NCBI RefSeq assembly: GCF_003697345.1
Contig: NZ_RFLY01000008.1
Coordinates: 1 to 64,000, forward strand
Reading direction: 5' to 3'
Source: Solilutibacter pythonis
GTDB taxonomy: Bacteria > Pseudomonadota > Gammaproteobacteria > Xanthomonadales > Xanthomonadaceae
DNA: 64,000 bases
The notes beneath the pieces were generated by a model. It saw nothing but the letters and a program-made list of their open reading frames with translations. It was not told the origin of the DNA and made no database searches. Below, piece by piece: positions 19,787-29,113 of this stretch. Both the position numbers and the translations under genes were made by a program. Position 1 is the first letter of the stretch, and every line of letters starts with the position of its first letter.

Positions 19787-21004
19787 TCATGCCACCCGCC
19801 GCATTGGCGGACGCACGCCGTAAGTGCCCCAGCGCCATAGCCACTCCAGCGGGCCATGACGGAAATGCGCGAACCAGACATGGCTGAAGGCCACCAGCAC
19901 CGCGAACACCGCCAACACGTACAGCGGCTGCCAGGCACGCGGCAACTGGCCGAACCACCCCAGTCCGTAACCATAGAAGATCCATGTGCTGATCAACGAT
20001 TGCAGCAGGTAAATGGTCAAGGCCATCCGACCCGCCGGCGCCAACCAGGACAGTGCCGATGGGTGGCGATGAAACAGCAGCACAATGGCCGCGAAATACC
20101 CCAGGCACATCCACAACTGCGCAACCCACGCCAGCAGGATGCCGGCAATCCCCCGCCAGTGAGCGATGTCGCCAATATCCGGCGCCAGCCAGGCCGCCAG
20201 CACCATCAGCGGCAATCCGAGCCCCAGGCCGAACATGGCCATGCGCCGGTAATCCAGCCAATGCCCGGCGATATCGGCAATGGCTCCGCGTTTCACCCAA
20301 GCCATGCCAAGCAGGAACATGCCAAAGAGAAGCGGGCCGATCTGAACCAACCCGAACATCACCACCAGGAGATCCCACAACCGCTGCCCGGTGGCAACGC
20401 GGAAGCTCCCCTCGCCATAGGCGCTGGCCTGCGCCGCCATCGTGGCCGCCCGTATCTCGGCAAGCGAATCTCCCGCACCGGCACCGCCCGGACCGATCAA
20501 CAGCCACAGGCCCCAGACCAGCATCGCCAGCGCCACGCCATAGAAGACAAGGCCGAATCGCCATAGCCAGCGCGCGGATCCCTCCCGGAACAGCGGCAAC
20601 AGCAAACCGACCAGCGCATAGCTCAGCAGCACATCGCCCGGCCAGACCAGCGTGGCGTGCAGCAGGCCGATCACGCCCAGCAAGGCGAGCCGGCGAAGGT
20701 AGACGACGGTCTCCACCCGTTCGGCCAACAGGGCGAAACCGATGCCGAACAGGAACGAGAACAGCGTATAGAACTTGCCCTGGACCAGCACGTAGATCAG
20801 CGCGTCGACCTGCCGGTCGATGCCGTCGAGCGAAAGGTCGATGCCGCCCTGACTCCGCGCCAGCGTATCGGCCATCCCTTCGATATTCATCAGGAAGATG
20901 CCGAACAGCGCAAAGCCACGGACGACATCCAGCGCCGCGACCCGCGTTTGCGGCGGTGTCGGGCCGCAGGACTGCGACGGAATCGACACCGGCCTTGGTT
21001 CCAT
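19787..21004 (-). CDS. DUF418 family membrane protein
   Basis: A 405-residue polytopic protein with the N-terminal signature RVAALDVVRGFALFGIFLMN, a second conserved block (KFYTLFSFLFGIGFALL, about 98-114) and the C-terminal DUF418 domain with the GRMALTIYLLQS segment. About ten hydrophobic segments are seen. Its biochemical function is unknown; the family resembles acyltransferase-3-like membrane proteins. The ATG overlaps the slyD stop by ATGA, so translation is probably coupled to slyD. About 220 bp between this gene and the Fur site of the receptor (19568-19786) holds nothing I can recognise. Confidence 0.88.
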   Translation of the reverse strand: MEPRPVSIPSQSCGPTPPQTRVAALDVVRGFALFGIFLMNIEGMADTLARSQGGIDLSLDGIDRQVDALIYVLVQGKFYTLFSFLFGIGFALLAERVETVVYLRRLALLGVIGLLHATLVWPGDVLLSYALVGLLLPLFREGSARWLWRFGLVFYGVALAMLVWGLWLLIGPGGAGAGDSLAEIRAATMAAQASAYGEGSFRVATGQRLWDLLVVMFGLVQIGPLLFGMFLLGMAWVKRGAIADIAGHWLDYRRMAMFGLGLGLPLMVLAAWLAPDIGDIAHWRGIAGILLAWVAQLWMCLGYFAAIVLLFHRHPSALSWLAPAGRMALTIYLLQSLISTWIFYGYGLGWFGQLPRAWQPLYVLAVFAVLVAFSHVWFAHFRHGPLEWLWRWGTYGVRPPMRRVA

Positions 21005-21486
21005 CAGTGCTGGTGACCGCCCTCGCCGTGGACGTGGCCGTGCTCAAGCTCCTCCTTGCTGGCCTCGCGCACTTCGACGATTTCGATCTCGAAGTCGAGG
21101 TCCTTCCCCGCCATCGGATGGTTGAGGTCGACATCCACCGTGGTCATGCCGACCTTTTCGATAGTGACCGCGCGCGGGCCGAAATTGGTGTTCAGCACCA
21201 CCTGCATACCCGGTGCCAGTTTCGCGCCCTGGAAATGCTTCTTCGGCACGCGCTGGGACAGCCCTTCGCGACGTTCGCCATAAGCTTCGCCGGCAACCAC
21301 TTCGACACTGAACTTGTCACCGGCCTCGTGGCCTTCCATCGCCTTTTCCAGCCCCGGAATGATGTTGCCATGACCAATCAGCACCGCCAGCGGCTCACCA
21401 TTTTCGTGCGAGTTCTCCACCGGCGCCCGCCCCTTCTCGGCAACGGAATAATGGAAACGGACGGCCCGGTCTTTTTCAATCTTCAT
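21004..21486 (-). CDS. slyD: FKBP-type peptidyl-prolyl isomerase SlyD
   Basis: A 160-residue SlyD: split FKBP domain around an inserted chaperone flap (about 70-125), typical N-terminus KDRAVRFHYSV and a short His-rich tail (GHVHGEGGHQH). It assists prolyl isomerisation and folding, and in enterobacteria takes part in nickel delivery to hydrogenase. The tail here is short and lacks the Cys-rich stretch of E. coli SlyD, so strong metal storage is less likely. Confidence 0.93.
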   Translation of the reverse strand: MKIEKDRAVRFHYSVAEKGRAPVENSHENGEPLAVLIGHGNIIPGLEKAMEGHEAGDKFSVEVVAGEAYGERREGLSQRVPKKHFQGAKLAPGMQVVLNTNFGPRAVTIEKVGMTTVDVDLNHPMAGKDLDFEIEIVEVREASKEELEHGHVHGEGGHQH

Positions 21487-21565
21487 GAAATACTCGCAGT
21501 AAGCACTTGAAAGTGAAGGAGGAATGGGTTCAAACTTGCGCCGATACCGGCTCAGGGAAACCCGT

Positions 21566-22111
21566 ATGACCGCCCATTATCCCGGCAGCATGCAAGCGAC
21601 GCCAGCGCGGCACCCATGCCTGGGCTTACTGCCCTTGCTGCTGATCCTCGCCGCCCCGGCCAGCCCGGCCGCGGAAAACGGCCCCGCCGCCACGCCCGGC
21701 ACCGGCGTCACGCTCGATCGTGCGATGCTCGCCAACGCCGTGCTGATGCGCGCCATCAGCCTGGTCGGCACGCCCTATGTCTGGGGTGGCAACACACCCG
21801 AAAGCGGCTTCGACTGTAGCGGGCTGGTCAACTACGTGTTCCGCGACATGCTGGATCTGCGCCTGCCGCGCACCTCGCGCGAATTATCGGCACTGGCGGC
21901 GCCCGCGGTGGACGACACCGGCCTGGCCACCGGCGACCTGGTGTTCTTCGCCAGCGGCGGCGTGGTCACGCATGTCGGCATCTACGTCGGCGATGGCCGC
22001 TTCATCCACGCCCCGCGCACCGGAGGCACGGTACGGATGGAACAGCTCGACGGCCGCTACTGGCAGGCCCGCTATGCCGGTGCCCGGCGCGTACTGGCCA
22101 GCTTGAAATAA
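21566..22111 (+). CDS. NlpC/P60 cell-wall hydrolase (first of two)
   Basis: Secreted gamma-D-glutamyl-diaminopimelate endopeptidase family. It has a signal peptide (LGLLPLLLILAAPASPA), then the NlpC/P60 domain with the catalytic Cys in FDCSGL, His in THVGIYVG and a third polar residue in FIHAPR. I chose the ATG at 21566 (AGGGAAA upstream at normal spacing) over the ATG at 21524, where the GGAGG is only one base away. It lies directly upstream of a second family member on the same strand, apparently a tandem duplication that has diverged. Confidence 0.88.
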   Translation: MTAHYPGSMQATPARHPCLGLLPLLLILAAPASPAAENGPAATPGTGVTLDRAMLANAVLMRAISLVGTPYVWGGNTPESGFDCSGLVNYVFRDMLDLRLPRTSRELSALAAPAVDDTGLATGDLVFFASGGVVTHVGIYVGDGRFIHAPRTGGTVRMEQLDGRYWQARYAGARRVLASLK

Positions 22112-22281
22112 ATGAGGGCTATCGGTCATGTAAATGAAGGCGGAATGGCAGCCCGGTGAGCCAAAAGTCAATTTTTGTGACAATAATCACGCAAATTAAC
22201 CTTAATTTAACGAAAACAGAACAACTCTTACCACGCGTATCGGCAAACTCACCGCTGATTTAGCACAGTGAAGACCGCGTG

Positions 22282-22944
22282 ATGAAGTCAAAGCTTCTCC
22301 CCGGCCGCTCCGGCGCCCAGCAAGACGCTTCCCGCAAGACCCGATTCCTTCCGGTTTCCGCCATCGTTCTCCTGGCCGCGCTTTCCGCGCCGGCGATGGC
22401 CGCCACCGATCTCCCCGCTGTACGCGGCACCGATGTCCAGACCCTACAGACGGCCGCCGCCAGCAAATCGGTCATGGCCAGTTTCGACAACTCCGCGGTA
22501 CCCGACAACATCGTGCTGATGCCCATGGGCAACGCCGCCCAAGTCACCAACGCCCCCACCCAAAATCGCGTACAAAAGTTGCTGAAGGGCGCGCTCGCCC
22601 TGCTCGGCACCCCCTACCGCTGGGGCGGTACCGGCACCGACGGCTTCGATTGCAGCGGCTTGGTCGGCTACGTGTTCCGTACCGCGTTGGGCGTGGAGCT
22701 GCCGCGCGTCTCTCGCGAAATGGCCACCCGTGGCGAACGCGTCAACCGCGACCAGATGAACGAAGGCGACCTGGTGTTCTTCAGCCGCAGCGGCCGCCGC
22801 ATCGACCACGTCGGCATTTACCTCGGCAACGGCCAGTTCGTCCATGCCCCGCGTACCGGCAAGGACGTGATGGTCTCACGGATGGATACCGGCTACTGGT
22901 CCGGCAAATTCATGCAGGCGCGCCGCGTCGCCACCCACGGCTGA
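22282..22944 (+). CDS. NlpC/P60 cell-wall hydrolase (second of two)
   Basis: About 220 residues: a signal peptide ending AMA (near residue 40), a 60-residue linker, then an NlpC/P60 domain with Cys in FDCSGLVGYVF, His in DHVGIYLG and FVHAPRTG. A GTG immediately before the ATG would add one residue; I take the ATG. It hydrolyses peptidoglycan stem peptides in the periplasm. It is separated from the first copy by 170 bp of AT-rich DNA that probably carries its own promoter, and is followed by a hairpin terminator. Confidence 0.9.
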   Translation: MKSKLLPGRSGAQQDASRKTRFLPVSAIVLLAALSAPAMAATDLPAVRGTDVQTLQTAAASKSVMASFDNSAVPDNIVLMPMGNAAQVTNAPTQNRVQKLLKGALALLGTPYRWGGTGTDGFDCSGLVGYVFRTALGVELPRVSREMATRGERVNRDQMNEGDLVFFSRSGRRIDHVGIYLGNGQFVHAPRTGKDVMVSRMDTGYWSGKFMQARRVATHG

Positions 22945-22970
22945 GCCACCCCACCCCGCGATCGTTTTGA

Positions 22971-22990
22971 GGCCGCCGAAAGGCGGCCTT
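22971..22990 (+). terminator. Hairpin terminator after NlpC/P60 gene
   Basis: A 7-bp GC stem (GGCCGCC/GGCGGCC) with a GAAA loop is followed by TT and then a mixed stretch. The short U run makes it a modest intrinsic terminator. The 250 bp after it (22993-23241) contains nothing I recognise. Confidence 0.6.
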
Positions 22991-23241
22991 CTCGTTCCAA
23001 AACCACCGGCATGAAATCCCCATGCCGCCGTCCATCGACATCCCCTGCCCGGCGACAGTACTCAACTCAGTGGCCGGGCGCCCCCAACCCGCATTCGACC
23101 AGCCCCCTGAGTCCCCGGTTGTGCGAGCGCGTCGGCATCAAGCTTCCACTATCCCGCCCAACACCACGCAGACGATCCAGTCACGCGGCGACTGCCGATC
23201 CGGCCGGCCGTGAGTGGCGACGGAACGTCATGGCCACGGCA

Positions 23242-23562
23242 TCAAAGCGAGCGGCCATCAATCGCTTGACTTGGCAACCCGGCCAGCTCGATGCACTCCT
23301 GGCAGCGCACGTTGATCGCTATGGGGCATCCAGAGAGCGCATCCACAGGTCGGGCAAAACTTGGGCTGGATGAGGTGCTTATTGAACGCGCAAGTGGAAA
23401 GCGCATTACTCCCGACTCGGTCGACAACGCGGTACGCGGCAGGAACCAAAGCAGATAGCCCTTGCACTGGCAATGCGAGCGGTTGCATTCCATCACGGCC
23501 TGCATGTCGCCCGCATCGACACCGAAGCGGGTTCGCCCACACTGGCAGCTTCCTTCGCACAT
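23242..23562 (-). pseudogene. GFA/CENP-V family zinc protein, frameshifted
   Basis: Three pieces of one GFA-family protein appear on this strand in two frames. The N-terminal part (GSCQCGRTRFGV, then ECNRSHCQCKGYLLWF) is in one frame; the middle (ALSTCAFNKHLIQPKFCPTC) is in another; the C-terminal part (AINVRCQECIEL...IDGRSL) returns to the first. Intact homologues, about 115 residues long, have all three blocks in one frame with four zinc-binding Cys pairs. Two compensating frameshifts near 23400 and 23310 explain the pattern. The gene is therefore probably inactive, unless these are sequencing errors. Confidence 0.75.
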
Positions 23563-23650
23563 GGCGCGACTCCATGGCTCGGAGGCCGATACCGCCTGTC
23601 ATGGCGTGGACCTATCGTGACCGCCCGGCAGGCTCGGGTAAAATGCCCGG

Positions 23651-24139
23651 ATGCCTTATACCCCGATCATCGGTACCCTCGGTTACATCCTCTCGCCCGA
23701 CCGCGAACAGGTGCTGATGGTGCACCGGAACGCCCGCGCCGACGACGAGCACCTCGGCAAATACAATGGTCTGGGCGGCAAACTGGAGGCGGACGAGGAC
23801 GTGCTGGCTGGGATGATCCGCGAAATCCGCGAAGAAGCGGGCATCGAATGCACCGCGTTGGAGTTGCGCGGCACCATCAGTTGGCCCGGTTTCGGCAAGC
23901 GCGGCGAAGACTGGCTTGGCTTCGTCTTCCTCATCACCGCCTTCGAGGGCGAACCGTATTCGGAAAACCCGGAAGGCCCTCTGGAATGGGTACCGCTGGA
24001 GCGCCTGCACGAACTGCCGATGTGGGAAGGCGACCGCCATTTCCTACCGCTGGTGTTCGATGACGACCAACGCGCCTTTCACGGCGTCATGCCCTACCGC
24101 GACGGCCGTCCGCTGAGCTGGCAATTCTCGCGGATGTGA
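23651..24139 (+). CDS. NUDIX hydrolase, MutT-like (8-oxo-dGTP diphosphatase type)
   Basis: A 162-residue NUDIX protein with a complete NUDIX box, GGKLEADEDVLAGMIREI followed by REEAGI (about 38-60), whose REEAGI glutamates bind Mg2+. The N-terminus (IGTLGYILSP) and the LGFVFLITAF strand resemble the MTH1/MutT-type subgroup that cleans oxidised purine nucleotides. Substrate is inferred from family only. Monocistronic by spacing. Confidence 0.88.
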   Translation: MPYTPIIGTLGYILSPDREQVLMVHRNARADDEHLGKYNGLGGKLEADEDVLAGMIREIREEAGIECTALELRGTISWPGFGKRGEDWLGFVFLITAFEGEPYSENPEGPLEWVPLERLHELPMWEGDRHFLPLVFDDDQRAFHGVMPYRDGRPLSWQFSRM

Positions 24140-24145
24140 GGCGTC

Positions 24146-24412
24146 TCAGCGCAGCTGAGAATCCTTGCTGCCACGACGGTTGTAGCCGCCATGGGCCGCC
24201 TCTCCGGCATCGCGCGTTTCCTGACAGGGCACGCACAGACGCACGCCGGCAATCGCCTGGCGCCGCGCCTCGGGGATGGGCGCATCACAGGCTTCGCAAT
24301 GGCGCAGGCTCTCGCCGGTCGGCAGGCGGCTGCGCGCCCGTGCGATGGCATCCTTCACCGTGGCGTCGATCTGCTCCTGCACGGCACCATCGCCGGCCCA
24401 GCCCGTGGCCAT
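24146..24412 (-). CDS. DksA/TraR-type zinc finger protein (YbiI-like)
   Basis: About 88 residues starting at MATGWAG, the usual start of YbiI-like proteins. It has a short helical segment and a single C4 zinc finger (CEACDAPIP...RLCVPCQ), ending in the family tail YNRRGSKDSQLR. It lacks the long coiled coil of DksA, so direct action in the RNA polymerase secondary channel is uncertain. Its stop is 7 bp from the convergent NUDIX gene. Longer starts upstream run through a perfect hairpin and are unlikely. Confidence 0.85.
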   Translation of the reverse strand: MATGWAGDGAVQEQIDATVKDAIARARSRLPTGESLRHCEACDAPIPEARRQAIAGVRLCVPCQETRDAGEAAHGGYNRRGSKDSQLR

Positions 24413-24432
24413 GTCATCTGCTCCAGAAATAC

Positions 24433-24461
24433 GGAAGGCGAAGGGATTACCTTCGCCTTCC
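24433..24461 (-). terminator. Perfect 12-bp hairpin between ferritin-like gene and DksA-like gene
   Basis: GGAAGGCGAAGG (24433-24444) pairs exactly with CCTTCGCCTTCC (24450-24461) around a 5-nt loop. A second perfect 8-bp hairpin (GTCGGGCG/CGCCCGAC, 24497-24517) lies beside it. Both lie downstream of the ferritin-like gene on its strand. The first may terminate that transcript, although its U run is poor; it could also be an mRNA-stabilising element. Confidence 0.5.
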
Positions 24462-24527
24462 AATATCGGGCTTCATTGCCCGTGCTTCAAGCGCCTGTCG
24501 GGCGACATGCGCCCGACGGTACCGGCA

Positions 24528-24995
24528 TCAGCCCTTGAACGGCGCGATGTCGCCCGGACGACGCAGCATCTTGTTGACCTCGTCGGCGTGCAGTTCCTCG
24601 CTCTCGATCATCTGCCGGGCATATTCCTCCAGCAATACCGACTTGCCCTCGACCAGATCCAACAATTCGTAATACGCCTTCAGGGCTTTTTCCTCGTGCG
24701 CCAAGCTTTCGCGCAGCATGTCGCCGATGTCGTGCTGTTCGGTTTCCAACAGCGGCCCGATCTTCAGCGAAGGATGGCCACCGAGCAAAGTCACCAGTTC
24801 GCCCGCCTTGTGTGCGTGCGAAAGCGATTCGTCGGCATTCGATTTCATCCACGAAACGATCGGAATACGGTTATAGCCGTAAACCATCAGCGAATAATGC
24901 GTGTAACGCACCACGCCGGCGAGTTCCAGCTCCATGATGGTATTGAGCGTATCAATGGCCTGGGCCTTGATGGCGGGATCGATGGTGCGACTCAT
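24528..24995 (-). CDS. Ferritin-like (bacterioferritin family) protein
   Basis: A 155-residue four-helix ferritin-fold protein. Candidate di-iron ligands are in ELELAGVVRYTHYS (helix A), ESLSHAHKAGE (helix B), HEEKALKAYYELL (helix C) and SEELHADEVNK (helix D). It probably oxidises and stores Fe(II), or acts in oxidative protection like bacterioferritin/Dps relatives. The classical haem Met of Bfr is not obvious. It is 39 bp downstream of the symporter gene, on the same strand. Confidence 0.85.
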   Translation of the reverse strand: MSRTIDPAIKAQAIDTLNTIMELELAGVVRYTHYSLMVYGYNRIPIVSWMKSNADESLSHAHKAGELVTLLGGHPSLKIGPLLETEQHDIGDMLRESLAHEEKALKAYYELLDLVEGKSVLLEEYARQMIESEELHADEVNKMLRRPGDIAPFKG

Positions 24996-25034
24996 GGGTG
25001 CCTCCTGATTAGTTAGTTTGAAGATTCCCGCTGA

Positions 25035-26375
25035 TTATGACTCACCCTTGCCCGGCGTGTCGGAATGCGAATCCACCTCGATTCCCACGTCGGTCGGGGC
25101 GGCTTCGTACACCTCACGGTCGAGCATGCCGGTTTCCTTCGCCACCAGCACCGGCACCAATACCTGGCCGGTGACGTTGGTCATCGTCCGCATCATGTCC
25201 AGCACGCGATCGATCGCGTAGAGATAACCGATGGTTTCCAGCGGCAGGCCGGCGGCGGTCAGCACCACCGTCGCCATCACCACCGCCGTGCCCGGCACGC
25301 CGGCGGTGCCGAAACTGCCCAGCACCGAGGCCAGCATGATGACCAGATACTGGTTGAGGGTAAGGTCGATGCCCATGTATTGGCTGATGAACACCGCCGC
25401 CAGCGCCGGGTAGATCGCGCCACAACCATCCATCTTGATGCTGGCGCCCAGCGGCACCGCGAAGCTTGCGTAATCCTTGTTCACGCCAAGGTTGTGGGTG
25501 GCCGCGCGCAGCGAGACCGGCAGCGCCGCGAAGCTCGACGAGGCCACGAACGCCACCTCCATCGCCGGCGCCGCGCCCTTGAAGAACTTGAGCGGATTGA
25601 GCCCGTGCGCCAGCAGCAGGCCGGTATAAACCACCACGATATGGAAGGCGCAGGCCACGTACAGCGCGATGACGAAACTGCCGAGCGGCAGCAGCTTCTC
25701 GAAACCATAAGTGCCGACCAGCGCGGCAATCAGGCCGAAGGTGCCAAACGGCGTGAACTCCAGCACATAGCGGGTGATCTGGATCCAGATATCGCTCAGT
25801 TGAGCGGCGATCTTGCGGGTCTCCGCCACCTTGTCGCCCAGCCTGACGATGGCGAAGCCGATCAACCCGGCCACGAAGATCACCGGCAGGATCGACCCCC
25901 GGCCGGCGGCCAGCACGGTTTCGCCGGCCGCGTTGACCCGGGTGCCAATGCCGGCCAGCGCGTAGAACAGGTTGTCCGGCACCACGCCCAGCAATACCTG
26001 CATCACGCTGGGCACGTCGCGCTGCGTCCAGTTCTCGGCCACCGCCAGTTGGCTCACTCCGCTACCGGGTTTCAAGATCAACCCCGCGCCGATGCCGACC
26101 AGCACCGCCAACACCGCGGTGAAAGCGAACCACAGGAAGGTGCGCCCACCCAACGCCGCCATCGATTTCTGCCCGGACAGCGCCGAGACCGCGCTGATCA
26201 CCGCGAAGAACACCAGCGGCACCGCGATCATCTTGATCAACGTGACGTAGAGATTGCCCAGCCAGCCGAACCAGGTCTCGGCGTTGGGCCCGAGCCACCA
26301 TCCCGCCAACATGCCGAGCGCGAAGCCGAGCAACACCCGCTTCCAGAACTTGATACGGAACCACCAGTCGAACAT
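25035..26375 (-). CDS. Dicarboxylate/amino acid:cation symporter (DAACS, DctA/GltP family)
   Basis: A 446-residue sodium- or proton-coupled transporter. It has the N-terminal helices of the family, the Ser-rich hairpin (FVASSSFAALPVSL, about 275-288), the substrate/Na+ helix with MDGCGAIYPA (about 312-321) and the FGTAGVPGTAVVMA hairpin (about 352-365). In glutamate transporters the helix motif is NMDGT; here it is KMDGC, so the substrate may not be glutamate. It imports C4-dicarboxylates or acidic/neutral amino acids across the inner membrane. Confidence 0.92.
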   Translation of the reverse strand: MFDWWFRIKFWKRVLLGFALGMLAGWWLGPNAETWFGWLGNLYVTLIKMIAVPLVFFAVISAVSALSGQKSMAALGGRTFLWFAFTAVLAVLVGIGAGLILKPGSGVSQLAVAENWTQRDVPSVMQVLLGVVPDNLFYALAGIGTRVNAAGETVLAAGRGSILPVIFVAGLIGFAIVRLGDKVAETRKIAAQLSDIWIQITRYVLEFTPFGTFGLIAALVGTYGFEKLLPLGSFVIALYVACAFHIVVVYTGLLLAHGLNPLKFFKGAAPAMEVAFVASSSFAALPVSLRAATHNLGVNKDYASFAVPLGASIKMDGCGAIYPALAAVFISQYMGIDLTLNQYLVIMLASVLGSFGTAGVPGTAVVMATVVLTAAGLPLETIGYLYAIDRVLDMMRTMTNVTGQVLVPVLVAKETGMLDREVYEAAPTDVGIEVDSHSDTPGKGES

Positions 26376-26451
26376 GGGTCAACCCCTGGACACGATCCGG
26401 CGACGATACCCCAGCGCCCGCCGCCCACCAAGCGTCACATCGGCACTTCAT

Positions 26452-26468
26452 AATGCGTATTCCGCATT
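26452..26468. promoter_or_regulatory. Inverted repeat in the symporter/phosphatase divergent region
   Basis: AATGCG-tattc-CGCATT, a 6-5-6 palindrome 21 bp upstream of the phosphatase ATG. It may be an operator. I found no convincing Pho half-sites (TGTCAT at 11-bp period) here, so phosphate control of the phosphatase is not supported by sequence. Confidence 0.3.
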
Positions 26469-26488
26469 AGCCCGCGACCGACTTTCCG

Positions 26489-28204
26489 ATGCCCCACGTA
26501 CCTCCTTCCATCACGCCGCTGCTTGCCGCACTCGCCGCCACCGTGCTGTCCGCCTGCGCCGCCGGCGCGCCCACCCGCGCATCCGCGCCCGCGATCCACG
26601 TCGATGTCCCCTCGATCCAGCGCCCGGACGGCGAAACCCCGGCCTGGTGGTTCCGCCACGGCGCCGCCCAGGCCTCCCAGCGCGGCGCGACGGCGGGACG
26701 GGCGAAGAACCTGATCCTGTTCGTCGGCGACGGCATGAGCCTACCCACGGTCGCCGCCGCGCGCATCTTGGAAGGCCAGCGCGCCGGCCGCCCGGGCGAG
26801 GAGCAGAAACTGGCCTGGGAAGAATTCCCCGCCACCGCGCTCAGCCGCACTTACAACACCAACGCGCAGACGCCGGATTCCGCCGGCACCATGACCGCGA
26901 TGGCCACCGGCGTGAAGACCCGCATGGGCGTGCTTTCGATCGGCCAGGACGCGCCGCGCGGCGACTGCGCCGCCGCGCGCAAATCGCCGATGTTGACGCT
27001 GTGGGAACTGGCCGCCGCCAACGGCCTCTCCACCGGCGTGATCACCACCACCCGCGTCACCCACGCCACCCCCGGCGCCACGTTCAGCCACAGTGCCGAC
27101 CGTAATTGGGAGAGCGACACCGACCTGCCGCAGGAGGCGCGCGATTTCGGCTGCCACGACATCGCCCGGCAAATGATCGAATCCGATTTCGGCAACGGGC
27201 CGGACGTGCTGATGGGCGGCGGCCGCAAGAATTTCATGCCGGTCGATCAACGCGACCCGGAATACGACGACAAAGTCGGCGAGCGCCTGGATGGCCGTGA
27301 CCTGATCGCCCAATGGAAGAGCCGCCACCCCGAGGGCGCTTACGTCTGGAACGCCAGGCAACTGGCCGAAGCCCCCGCCAACGCCCCGCTGCTCGGCCTG
27401 TTCGAACCCGACCACATGCATTACGAGCACGACCGCCCGCAGGACAAGGCCGGCGAACCGACGCTGGCCGAGATGACGCGCGCCGCCATCGCCCGCCTGC
27501 GCAGCAACCCGGAAGGCTACGTGCTGCTGGTGGAAGGCGGGCGCATCGATCATGCCCACCACGAAGGCAACGCCTATCGCGCCCTGGTCGACACCATCGC
27601 CCTGTCGGACGCGGTGCGCACCGCCACCGAGATGACCGATGAAGCCGACACCCTGATCCTGGTCACCGCCGACCACGCGCACACGATGAACTTCGTCGGC
27701 TACCCGGCGCGCGGCAACCCGATCCTGGGCAAGGTCAAGGGCGGTAGCGGCGAGGATGGCGACCCGACCCAATATGCCCGCGACGCCACCGGCCTGCCCT
27801 ACACCACGCTCAACTACGCCAACGGCCCGGGCTACGCCGGCGCCAACGACCAACAGACCGAGGGCCCGAAACGAGCCAACCGCGAATCCAGCGGCTGGCA
27901 GGTAGCCGAGCGCGGCCGGCCCGACCTGACCGACATCGATACCGAGCACCCCGACTACCTACAGGAATCGATGATCCCGATGCGCTCGGAAACCCACGGT
28001 GGCGACGATGTCGGCATCTGGGCGCGCGGCCCCGGCAGCCAGGCGGTACGCGGCAGCGTGGAGCAGAACACCATTTTCCATTTCCTGCTCCAAGCCCACC
28101 CTCGCCTGCGAAAAGCGGTATGCGACACCGGCCACTGCAATGCCGGGGGCGTACCCACCGAGCTGCCGTCACCGGGGAAATTCGCCACCCCGGTCAAGCG
28201 CTGA
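26489..28204 (+). CDS. Alkaline phosphatase, predicted lipoprotein
   Basis: A 571-residue alkaline phosphatase-superfamily enzyme. The N-terminus has a hydrophobic signal ending in the lipobox LSAC (Cys about 22). The metal and catalytic sites are visible: [11 protein letters not shown] (first Asp), [12 protein letters not shown] (the Thr or Ser nucleophile region), [10 protein letters not shown] and VTADHAHTM. The protein carries the long C-terminal insert typical of PhoA-like enzymes of Gram-negative bacteria that end near [13 protein letters not shown]. It hydrolyses phosphomonoesters in the periplasm or at the outer membrane. Transcribed divergently from the symporter. Confidence 0.92.
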   Translation: MPHVPPSITPLLAALAATVLSACAAGAPTRASAPAIHVDVPSIQRPDGETPAWWFRHGAAQASQRGATAGRAKNLILFVGDGMSLPTVAAARILEGQRAGRPGEEQKLAWEEFPATALSRTYNTNAQTPDSAGTMTAMATGVKTRMGVLSIGQDAPRGDCAAARKSPMLTLWELAAANGLSTGVITTTRVTHATPGATFSHSADRNWESDTDLPQEARDFGCHDIARQMIESDFGNGPDVLMGGGRKNFMPVDQRDPEYDDKVGERLDGRDLIAQWKSRHPEGAYVWNARQLAEAPANAPLLGLFEPDHMHYEHDRPQDKAGEPTLAEMTRAAIARLRSNPEGYVLLVEGGRIDHAHHEGNAYRALVDTIALSDAVRTATEMTDEADTLILVTADHAHTMNFVGYPARGNPILGKVKGGSGEDGDPTQYARDATGLPYTTLNYANGPGYAGANDQQTEGPKRANRESSGWQVAERGRPDLTDIDTEHPDYLQESMIPMRSETHGGDDVGIWARGPGSQAVRGSVEQNTIFHFLLQAHPRLRKAVCDTGHCNAGGVPTELPSPGKFATPVKR

Positions 28205-28317
28205 TGCCCTTTCGGACGATGCCGGCCAGCGCCGGCTTCGTTCATTCTGGGCCTTCACCCTCCCCCACCACACGCGGCGGAGCATGGCCGCGGCGCACAC
28301 CCAAAGGAGCTTCCAAC

Positions 28318-29109
28318 ATGACCCACATCAATCTGGACGACAAAGTCTGCCTGGTCACAGGCGCGGCCAGCGGCATCGGCAAGCGCATCGCCGAGGTCTA
28401 CGCCGAAGCCGGCGGCAAGGTGGTCATCGCCGACCTCAAGCTGGACGCCGCCGAGGCCACCGCGCGGGCCATCCGCGAGGCCGGCGGCGAGGCGCTGGCG
28501 GTGGCGATGGACGTCACCGACGAGGCGCAGGTGATCGAAGGCTTCGCCCAGGCCATCGCGAAATACGGCCGGATCGACGTGCTGGTGTCGAACGCGGGCA
28601 TCCAGATCATCCACAAGATCACCGATTTCCCGCTGGCCGACTGGAAGAAGATGCTGGCGATCCACTGCGACGGCGCCTTCCTCACCACTCGCGAGGCCAT
28701 GCGCGACATGGAGAAGCGCAAGGCCGGCGGCGCCATCATCTACATGGGCAGCGTGCATTCGCTGGAAGCCTCGCCGCTGAAAGCGCCCTACGTCACCGCC
28801 AAGCACGGCCTACTGGGCTTGGCCCGCACGGTGGCGAAGGAAGGCGGCCCGCTGGGTATCCGCGCCAACGTGATCTGCCCAGGCTTCGTGCGCACGCCGT
28901 TGGTGGAAAAACAGATCCCCGAGCAGGCCAAGGAATTCGGCCTCAGCGAAGAAGAGGTCATCAAGAACATCATGCTGAAAAATACCGTGGATTTCGAATT
29001 CACCACGGTGGACGACGTCGCCAACGTCGCGCTGTTCCTGGCCGCGTTCGAAACCAATGCGCTGACCGGCCAGAGCATCGCGGTCAGCCATGGCTGGCAT
29101 ATGCAGTGA
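28318..29109 (+). CDS. 3-hydroxybutyrate dehydrogenase (SDR family)
   Basis: A 263-residue short-chain dehydrogenase. It shows TGAASGIG (NAD-binding), a conserved NAG in LVSNAGIQ, catalytic Ser in YMGSVHS and YVTAKHG (Tyr-x-x-x-Lys). Residues ending SHGWHMQ and the KHGLLGL block match bacterial D-3-hydroxybutyrate dehydrogenases (BdhA), which oxidise D-3-hydroxybutyrate to acetoacetate. AAAGGAG precedes the ATG. It lies 277 bp upstream of a patatin gene on the same strand, and a PHB depolymerase gene lies 3 kb further on, which supports this substrate. Confidence 0.9.
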   Translation: MTHINLDDKVCLVTGAASGIGKRIAEVYAEAGGKVVIADLKLDAAEATARAIREAGGEALAVAMDVTDEAQVIEGFAQAIAKYGRIDVLVSNAGIQIIHKITDFPLADWKKMLAIHCDGAFLTTREAMRDMEKRKAGGAIIYMGSVHSLEASPLKAPYVTAKHGLLGLARTVAKEGGPLGIRANVICPGFVRTPLVEKQIPEQAKEFGLSEEEVIKNIMLKNTVDFEFTTVDDVANVALFLAAFETNALTGQSIAVSHGWHMQ

Positions 29110-29113
29110 ATTC

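Noticed and set aside
21524-21565. Upstream start for the first NlpC/P60 gene
   Set aside because: The ribosome-binding sequence is only one base from that ATG, and the extra 14 residues precede a normal signal peptide.
25065-26453. Long + strand open frame opposite the symporter, and 18234-19517 opposite the TonB receptor
   Set aside because: Antisense shadows of strong genes; His/Gln/Arg-rich composition with no recognisable domains.
26376-26488. Pho box before the alkaline phosphatase
   Set aside because: Only isolated partial matches (CGTCAC, CTTCAT) without an 11-bp period.
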